Below, piece by piece: positions 56,353-64,000 of a stretch of DNA of 64,000 bases. Numbering within the stretch: position 1 is the stretch's first letter; each line of letters starts with the position of its first letter. This stretch comes from Alentia gelatinosa. Taxonomy: Eukaryota > Annelida > Polychaeta > Phyllodocida > Polynoidae. A model generated the notes under the pieces. The model saw nothing but the letters and a program-made list of their open reading frames with translations. It had not been told where the DNA came from and ran no database searches. The DNA lies in contig OX465580.1 of NCBI GenBank assembly GCA_950022655.1, forward strand, positions 102,318,797 to 102,382,796. Direction: 5' to 3'. The translations under genes were made by a program, and so were the position numbers.

Positions 56353-57942
56353 GGCCTATTCTCATGGAACTAGTCCAATTTTAGACCTGCCCAGGATTCT
56401 AGATTTTCCCCCGTGTATTATATGTTTTTTTCAGTTTTAAATGATAGATCTCGTCGAGTGCTCGAGGGGGAGTATAGGTTTCATAGACCAAATACCAATA
56501 TTTTGGTCTCCAGGGGGGTCAAAATAGGTGAAAAATCACCAAAACGAGCATAGAAATGCCACAGAAAACCTTTTTTTTGTAAATAACTATACCATACCAC
56601 AGGGTTTTTTTTGTTGTTTTTTTTTCCCTATGAATTTTGCGTTGAAATATTATTTATATAAAAAATCTGAATAAATATGAAAAAAATTAAGAAATTGTTG
56701 GAAGGTGAAGGTTGGTGTAACTTGAAAACGTGCTACGTGGATATTAAGTTCTAACATTCTATACTTATTATGAGTAATATATAGGACATGTAAATATCAC
56801 AGGAGGCAAGGTGGTGGTTGGAAATATATTTGTATTAAAAAGATTTGTTGAGTAATGATAAAAGCCTGTAATTGTGGGCCATTAACTTGATCAACTGATT
56901 TACCCTAATATCTAGTATTTCTGATTAACATGCTACGTGGATATATTTATAGATGATACACAGAAATCGCAATATGTTATCAATATTTCCAGTTTGTCTT
57001 ATAGAATTGCAATATATGTAAGATTATGTATTGGCCACATATATTTTTTAAGAATTCTAAACATATTCCCCAAGAAAAAATGAAAATCTAATGTTGAAAA
57101 CTAAAATTTTGTGCCAAAATGGAGAGTACAGCACTAAGCATGCAAACGTGGATAATACATGTTACGTCGATACAGTTGTATTTGATTTAAGGAAAATATA
57201 ATTTGTTATTGAGTGTCTCAGTTTATATGAAAGTATCTGATATATTTACGGTTAATTAACCACTACCCCTGCCTGTAAGTGTTAAGAAAAAAATTGAAAA
57301 AAAGAATGTTTTTCCAAATTCATGATATGCACACATGCTACGTGGATAAGTTAGCCTATCACCAAAAACGTGCTAAGTTGATATTTGAGTAAGTTCAATT
57401 ATTAAGCTTTTGTGGATGTATAGGAATTTTGTACACATTGGTTCAATCACTCATTTGAAAGTAGAGATGTTACAATATCATCGGTTGTACTGGACTTTAT
57501 TTAAATAATTTTCCTATAAGAACTACAGCAAAAGTTGTGTTCGTACTTTTCTGTAATAGAAAATAAACAGGGTTTTCAGGATAGGGAAATTTGAATCATG
57601 ACCTAGAAAAAACATAAAACTCTAATTCAGTCATGAATTATAGTCTACTACTTATGTTTCGTGATTCTAACCTTTAATTCATATTACTAACATAGAATCT
57701 TTTGTTTTTAATGCATATTTTCTTTATTTTGGGTAAATATCCACGTAGCACGTTCACATTTCAATGCACCTATGTTCCGTGAACCCTGGTGCCCACAGTT
57801 TTTAATATTCAACTAATAATATTTCAGGGAAAGTTTATCCATACTGTAGACATTATGACCAAATAATTATTTTTACCATCCTCCACGATTTTAATTTTTG
57901 CTCCCCCTAGACCCAGTTGCACTGCTTCTATGAGAACAGGCC
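56353..57942. mobile_element. AT-rich unit with imperfect terminal inverted repeats and a periodic 16-mer
   Basis: The left end GGCCTATTCTCATGGAACTA (26 bases to 56378) matches the reverse complement of the right end 57917-57942 at about 21 of 26 positions, and inner GGGGGAG words near both ends are also inverted. Between them the 16-mer ACRTGCTACGTGGATA or a close variant occurs at 56728, 56928, 57138, 57157, 57333 and 57368 on plus and at 57738-57753 on minus. Main sites are 200, 210 and 195 bases apart, and the last fits two more such steps. No open frame of note. A large nonautonomous DNA transposon with subterminal repeats is the simplest reading; a decayed satellite with about 200-bp units is the alternative. 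Confidence 0.5.
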
Positions 57943-58141
57943 AATATATCCACACATACGTATTATCAATGGGGTAGCAGACACATCGGTCTCTGATAGT
58001 TATCTGGAATTATCTGAAATATCTACATAGTCGACATAAAAATGTAGTTGGATATGTGTAGATGTAGGCAACAGTGATTTGGAATTTGAGATATTCTAGA
58101 TTGAAATGATAAGAGTAAAGAAAACTGAAGGCGGGACAAAG

Positions 58142-58146
58142 AAAAA
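58142..58146 (-). terminator. Candidate pol III terminator of the tRNA gene
   Basis: A T5 run on the minus strand, 37 bases after the tRNA 3' end, as expected for pol III termination. Confidence 0.5.
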
Positions 58147-58183
58147 CATAGCCTTATTGCCGCGATAGAGACCACACAGCCTC

Positions 58184-58255
58184 TGCCGTGACCAGGATTC
58201 GAACCTGGGTTGTCTCGGCCACAACGAGAAGTACTAACCACTATACGATCACGGC
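58184..58255 (-). tRNA. tRNA-His (GTG)
   Basis: On minus, 72 bases fold as a complete tRNA: acceptor GCCGTGA/TCACGGC with discriminator A, a D arm with AGTGGTTAGT, anticodon stem TCTCG/CGAGA around loop TTGTGGC (anticodon GTG at 58220-58222), and T stem CCAGG/CCTGG around TTCGAAT. The body is very close to animal nuclear tRNA-His, differing mainly by compensated changes in the anticodon and T stems. There is no intron. Internal A and B boxes are intact. The extra G at position -1 is added after transcription in eukaryotes, which fits the absence of a templated G here. It looks functional. Confidence 0.94.
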
Positions 58256-58595
58256 CGTGTGGAAGGCTGAAGTGGAAGCCACAGATTGTTCTATTTAAAA
58301 TAGAGGTCGACCTGATATAAAGGCCAGGTGCATGGTTGAATGGACGGAATGGAGAGGGGTACCGGTAGATGTTTCTAAATATGTCTTTTTCCTCGTAAAG
58401 TCAATAAAGCGCGGTCTAGTAACCAGAACCTGCTATGTATAAGCCGGTAGCATCGCATGCTACATTTCTTTGCACGAACAAAATGTCTCCGCTAAATGTT
58501 TAAGAAACGATATGCATCCATAGTGGAGGGTTGTATTACCGAAATATATAATCTATGAGCAATCGCCCCGCATGAAAATGTCCAATACACCCTAA

Positions 58596-58760
58596 GGCCC
58601 GGCGTTCACCACTGAGGTCCCGATACACTACGATAGGCCTTATGATGCATCTCCAGACACAAAACCGGTATCGCATTGGAAATTCAGCTATAATCCGTAG
58701 CCTATACACCCGCGTATACACCACCGATAAGGTCTATCGTAGAATGTCGGAAGGTATATC
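58596..58760 (+). mobile_element. Partial PIF/Harbinger-like MITE, related to 31691-31972
   Basis: Begins TAA (58593-58595) then GGCCCGGCGTTCACC, the terminal repeat of the MITE at 31691-31972 in inverse orientation, and follows its sequence through CTTATGATGCATCTCC and a CACCGATAA word. It has an internal inverted repeat, CTACGATAGGCCTTAT (58628-58643) with 58727-58742. No right terminal repeat is found, so the copy is truncated or joined to other sequence. Confidence 0.65.
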
Positions 58761-61700
58761 ACTTGTTTTGATTCGTATTTGCGTTTTCATTTCATATTAT
58801 CATGTATGTTCGAGAGAGTGTGTAACTAACTCTATCTGGTTGATTCTGTGCATCGTGTGTCTGCTATTTCAAAGGATCTGTTGTACAGATACAAATTTAT
58901 CATTCAGTAATCTTTGTTTCGTTTTTAATGAAAAGGTTATTTTAATGCGCAGATAGTAGAAACCCACCGTGATGATGGATGGTCTCTCACCCGGACAAAG
59001 AACCTAAATCGACACTTTACATTGTAACACCCAAAGACAGGGGACATTTGAGTAAAGTCTGACCTGAAGCCAAGACGTCGCCAGCCCCACGCTGAGCAGA
59101 GTCCCGGTGCTGGCTCTGACCCGTGCCTCGGTCACGGTGGACACTGAGTGACCAGCACGGTGACCACCCTGTCACAGCCCCTATCCCCGCCAGCCTCATC
59201 CTCCCCATACCTTCCTACACAACCCCCTACATTCCCAAGTGACCTGGATTTATGGCTCACGTCTCCCGTGGTAATTATACCCAGCCCCTAATTTCCGCCA
59301 TATACAAATAGGCCTGGAAGGAATTTTATGTTGAAAAAGGAATGAATCTATGTATCACAGTATATTCTATGTGTTCATGAGACATTTCATGAGAGGATTT
59401 CTAGAGATAACTTTAATGTTATTTCCATGTTTCTGCCAATCATCTCGTCTAGGATTCTTTTGTCTCGATTTGTAGATATAGGCCGTATCATGAAGGGGAT
59501 GCATATGGAGTGTGTGGGTATGAGTGCCCATTGGGAAAAGAGATCTTCGGGAGAATAATTTGGAGTTCGGGGCGTCACTGAATCTTCGAACGACGGAAGA
59601 GTATGTAGACTTATGGTTCCGACGTAAGCCCAAGTATTATTTTGTTGCAGGCTTTCCCACTTTGTCTAGATATTGGGACAGAAAACTGCATAGGCAGATT
59701 TTATTGGGTTCTAAATACAAGCCGATTACAGGGGCCTGACAAACTACTATACCATCGTAATGGGCATGATAATCAGTAACTGCAGTCATCTCGGACAAGA
59801 CCTAACATTGGGGACTTTGATTTACTGATACTAATTAGAGATGCTGCATAACAAGAATGCAGTCACCTGAATCGATAAAGTTTATTGAATATGGTCATTG
59901 ATTATTGGTAATATGATAAGAGATAATGCAATTCTATATTTCATAATGATTTTAGTTAACATACAAAGGATACAAGCAAAGGAATACGTCACAAAGGAGA
60001 AAGCCATCTTTGTTTAGTTTTTTTTTCAGATTTCTGTTGATTTTATTAAATGAAAAGCAATGTCGGAATATTGTCCTTGAATATTTCATTCTGACATTCA
60101 AGACGTTGTTTCTACCTTTCCTATGGATCATGTAAAGAGACAGCAACAGAGTCATATCTTTTGATAAATATTAGATTTTATCAACATGCGATATGATATG
60201 CACATTATTCTTGCTCGAAAAGAATCTACCGGTAGAAGCTAGGCACAAATAGATATTTTTTGTGTATGTATGTCCATGACGACGCATGAAGTTGATGCCT
60301 GTGAATTGGTAGAATGCTAACGCGTTTCCATTTCATCTTAAAATTGTAAGAAATCAAATTGTCTACATTGAGGTAGCATTCTTGTTTTAGAGGGACACAC
60401 AATGGGAATAACTGACGTCTCTGTGTATTGGCTGACTCCTCATCACTAGGTATTGCCTGTAGTGTATTGCAATCGTGACCTCTATTACCTGTTGTTAACC
60501 CCCTACAACCATACCCCCCCCCCCCCCCCAAACGACATGCACCTCCAGGGTACACATACCTGTGCACAGGTGAGATACAGGGGAGACACAGGTGATCATA
60601 GCTAGACAGGTATTAGGCCCCACTGGAGGCGGACAGGTACAGGCAGACACTATTCGCTTGTTTCCAGGTGCCTTATCACTCTGACCACACCTGCCTGCCG
60701 GGTACAGGTGCGCAGGAAGGTGTGCTGATACCCGACGGACATCAAGTGGACATGGTAGTGGTCAAGTGCACTTGGGTAAGGGTTGAGCTGGTAGCCCTGG
60801 GCAGTGGTCAGTTCTGTACGCAGGGGGCGATAGATGGTGTAGCGAGCCTTTGCATGTGGGCAGTTGCTCATTTCCTGTCAAATTAACACTATTGCAGTTG
60901 TACTTTAAACGCAGGAGAACCTCCCCAGTAGTCAATATTTCAGGAACTGTTTTTCTTTGTCATTCTTGGCTTGAGGAGCTCATTGTCCCTGTACACGAAT
61001 GGCATAAAAGTGTGTACGTTGTTAATATTTACCCCAGTTACACTGTCAATGTGGCTACTTTACAGTACCCAATTCAGTGATTATACCCGTCATATTGAAT
61101 AAGTGTATTCCACATGCATTCAAAACCTCGGAAATTTGGAATAAGTTTTAAACGGCTTACCAAGTATCTCCGTTTCAATGAAAAATCTATTGAAAAGTAG
61201 AAGGACACAGCAGGACTTGGGTATTTAGATATAGCTCAGCTGTTCGGGCGTTATGGCTTTAACATCTTGGGTGATGTGAGAGGATAGACGGGAAGACAAA
61301 ACAAAAACTCCTACCAGATTCTGTCTATAACATGCTCAATGTGGGAGCTACACTTTTTATTAGGAGTCTGAATTATTACAGGGTAGGAAAATGTGTCCCA
61401 ATATTGACGCACTGGGTGTAATCTGGGTGTTGCCAGCGCTTTGTGGGACATTATGGATTAATCAATCATATGATTTCTTAGACCATAAAATTTGCACTGA
61501 TCCCTGGAAACGTATGGATGTGAGGCATACAGTAGATGACCAACATAATCATATCCATTATTACATAAATCGACTAAAAGACATATGGCGACGTAGATAA
61601 CCAGTTGACAATTTCCCTTGAGTAAGATCTTAAACTCATATACTTAGATATTGTATTTCATAAATCGATTAAAGTCAGTATTTTTATAAATCCTTTAGAA

Positions 61701-62270
61701 TATTCAGAACGCTTTCATTTGGATCACTGACTGTTAGATTGCACTCGATACTAGATACGTATGACCACAAAAGGGAAATCAAATATACCCAACAAGCCAG
61801 TTAGTTCAGGGACAAAGCTTTTCACAAAGGCTTAACCCCGCAATTAGCATTGACTTTGGGATTACTCCCAGCGCGTTTACAGGCAAAGAAACCCCACTAT
61901 TGATTGGCACTTTAGTGTTCCTGGCCACATCGTGAGAGTTTGCAGTCGGGCTGACAATTTGCTTCCATTGGGCACATTATGAAAGCAATCACGGCTGCTA
62001 TTTTGACAGCAAAGTGCTTTAAAACATGGCCGCCTCCACCGGAAATACTTCACAGACGTACTTGAAATGTGTGAGAAGAGGGGAGTCAGGGGTAATGGCG
62101 GGTAGTAGACATAAATGTCGGGATGATATGGTCTGTACTGATCGTGATTTGTGATTTACTCATTTAGGGAAATGTCTAAATCTAAATAAGCGACATTTTC
62201 CACAGATTCTCACCGATCCGATCACCGATTATAATCGGGAACAAGAATGTCGCTGTCTTATACCTTCATA
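58761..62270. other. Intergenic sequence, nothing recognised
   Basis: 3.5 kb without a supported gene. C16 at 60514-60529. Open frames such as 60226-60567 (minus) and 59367-59633 (minus) have no known motif. The stretch 62190-62230 has CACCGAT-type words that recur near 62820-62950. Confidence 0.4.
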
Positions 62271-62542
62271 AGGCCCGTTTCCATTGATCGATCTACAGTC
62301 AGGAATCACCGACAGACTTTTGGCACTGCTGACCCAAAATCGGTCAATGGAAACAACCCAGCTCGTGAAATGACCAACAACTCTTTCTGCCTAGAATATG
62401 CAATGTGGCACCACCTACCACTGAGTGAAAGCTTGGTCACTGAGTGAAATCTACTACCCTCACCGATTTTGACATACCGATGCACAGTCAGTGCCACCAC
62501 CAACAGACTTTCTGGGTAACTCAAAAAAATGGAAACGGGGCT
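62271..62542. mobile_element. MITE, 272 bp, AGGCCCGTTTCCATT ends and ATA duplication
   Basis: The left end AGGCCCGTTTCCATT (62271-62285) matches the reverse complement of the right end (62528-62542) at 14 of 15 positions. ATA flanks both sides (62268-62270, 62543-62545). Inner words (ACCGAC...CAGACTTT, CAGTCAG) also recur in inverted order. A 3-bp duplication and GGCCC-type ends again suggest PIF/Harbinger, but the family differs from the MITE at 31691. No open frame. Confidence 0.7.
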
Positions 62543-62841
62543 ATACAGCAACACACCAGCACTTGCCGATTACACCTCCCGGGTTTACAGCGGCCACAGT
62601 GAGATCAAAGTGAGCCGCCGGGAGCCGAGCCGGGGTAAGCCATGGGCCGTTGGTGTGGAGTCATAGAATATAATTCAAAGTTTAATAACTCCAGATCCGA
62701 TTAAGATTCAATTTGGAAACCGTTTTCAGATTCATCATTGCCTCTGTCTCCCCTACATATCGATGTAAGGCACTTGTAAATTGGACTGGGGGATAGGTAG
62801 CATCGCTGTTCAAACTGCCTTCTCAGAATCGGGAACAGTCG

Positions 62842-62943
62842 GTGAAGTGCATACAGTGACACGATTAAAGTCGGGGAGAGTCAGTCATTACACCAAGGAC
62901 CCGATTAAAATAGGATCTGTGAAGTGCGTACAGCGACACGATT
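62842..62943 (+). repeat. Two-copy direct repeat, period 77
   Basis: GTGAAGTGCATACAGTGACA with CGATTA at 62842 recurs with two transitions at 62919. GATTAAA words between them suggest a short decayed tandem. Confidence 0.7.
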
Positions 62944-63127
62944 CTGACCGACCCGACGGATCCGTCGGGCAAAGGTTTGATCGGGCATAATGGTCGTGTC
63001 TCTGTCTTGTAGGCTTAAGATGTTAGTTGTCAAAGTAGCAGCACCCAGCAAATGTCTGTATGCTTCTGGATTTGCATTTGATGGCTTAAATGACTGTTTA
63101 ATATATATATAGACATATTCATATAAA
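62944..63127. other. Short intergenic spacer
   Basis: Nothing recognised. Confidence 0.4.
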
Positions 63128-63526
63128 CTGCATTGAAAATCGTATTGATAAGCAATACTCCACGAGTTTGGCTGCGCCGTACTTGTCATTGAGGTGAGGC
63201 CGAGTGATGATTATGGTGCATCCAAACGAGTTGAGTATTGTCTATTTTATGATTCGAGTGCTGTCCTGGATTTATCTCACCCTATCAAGGACATTAAATA
63301 GGATCACAGTATCAGACTAATTCAATTTGCTTAAGCAAAACCAGATAGGAACGGATAGATCTTCATGATCTTCCTACTTTCTCAAATCCTGGCTGCTGAT
63401 TGGCCAGTCAATTTCTACGTCATCTTAAACCATGGCGTAGTATTGTCCCTTTACATGGATGATCCTTCAGTATGATTTTTTCAATGTCATTCCCATGGCT
63501 AATCTTGTACCAGGGGTGAGATAAAA
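63128..63526 (+). mobile_element. Dispersed foldback element, copy 2 (pairs with 26179-26525)
   Basis: Same order of blocks as copy 1: an ACTGCAT...AATCGTA start, the inner hairpin with CACGAGTTTGG / CCAAACGAG arms, a GAGGTGAGGCCGAGTGATG loop, GGATTTATCTCACCC, CCATGGCGTAGTATTGTC, and the end CTTGTACCAGGGGTGAGATA. The copies differ by many substitutions and small indels (347 against about 399 bases), so neither is young. Confidence 0.75.
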
Positions 63527-64000
63527 ACTAAATATTTAGATCACAATATTTTATATATAGCTAACACTATCCAATCTTTAAGCACAAACCTTAACATGTT
63601 ACTATATTTCAGGGCATTATATTCACAAAAAATGTTTGTAACACCGACGATAGGCGGCACACATACATCGAAATTGGGGAATGGGTCACCCATGTTCAGT
63701 AAAATAGAAATAAAAGAGATCGTATCAATAGTTAAAAGCTTGTAAATGTAATATATCTCTAGTGAAATATGGACTCTATTATCAAATGTGGAATATAACT
63801 TGAGAATGTATAAAAAACTATGTGTGATAGCCCTCACTATCCACACACCAACACACATGCACTATACGCACACATGCACACACTATCAATCTGTCGATAC
63901 ACCCCACACCCCACACCCCACACACCACACCTGACTCAACAGGTGATCCTCCCATCCCCATCTCTGCACCCCGAGCCAGCACCCCATGCCCACCTGGGGT
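63527..64000. other. Intergenic sequence ending in C/A-rich simple repeats
   Basis: CCCCACA-type repeats at about 63898-63932 and C-rich sequence to the end. The 105-codon minus frame at 63541-63858 has no known motif. Confidence 0.45.

Overview
This window reads as a 64 kb piece of a metazoan nuclear genome, most likely a marine invertebrate; a mollusc or another lophotrochozoan would fit, but nothing here proves the phylum. The evidence is the low gene density, a moderately AT-rich background crowded with microsatellites, foldback elements and decayed transposons, an animal-type tRNA-His, and a tyrosine-recombinase (YR) retrotransposon of a kind common in aquatic animals. I found no host protein-coding gene I can defend. 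Almost all short open frames outside 43.8-48.8 kb look like chance frames or come from tandem repeats.

The main feature is a nearly complete YR retrotransposon at 43808-48743. It carries a Gag-like protein with a zinc-binding region, a reverse transcriptase, an RNase H-like region with poor catalytic motifs, and a tyrosine recombinase with its full catalytic set. Its ends are split direct repeats in the order A1 - genes - B1 - A2 - B2, with no methyltransferase domain, which points to the Ngaro group (or a PAT relative). The four bases ATTG occur at the left end, at the B1/A2 junction and at the right end. At the junction they are flanked by inverted arms, which looks like the recombinase site. 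The polymerase frame lacks an early ATG, overlaps gag across a run of 14 C, and is broken by one in-frame TGA, so this copy is probably not autonomous as it stands.

Layout: 0-7.4 kb is intergenic, with a G-quadruplex motif, a SINE-like fragment and a LINE 3' remnant. A 30-bp minisatellite with an emerging three-unit higher-order repeat lies at 7.47-7.80 kb. The 8.5-15.3 kb part holds several CTCF-like motifs, GC-rich patches and a promoter-like cluster of CRE, RFX and nuclear-receptor sites. From 17.9 to 32.3 kb there are several foldback elements, a solo LTR (30648-31199) whose poly(A) signal sits in a hairpin loop, and a PIF/Harbinger-like MITE with TTA duplications. From 32.7 to 43.8 kb the sequence is mostly featureless apart from AT and GT microsatellites and a promoter-like patch. 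After the YR element come a pogo-like MITE, another foldback element, and a 1.6 kb AT-rich unit (56353-57942) in which one 16-mer recurs at roughly 200-bp steps. A tRNA-His gene lies at 58184-58255 on the minus strand, followed by further MITEs, including a second copy of a dispersed element also present at 26.2 kb.

The most unusual signals are the recombinase-site architecture and CTCF-like motifs of the YR element, the periodic 16-mer unit near 57 kb, and the LTR poly(A) hairpin. All calls come from reading the sequence by eye; no database or alignment tool was used.
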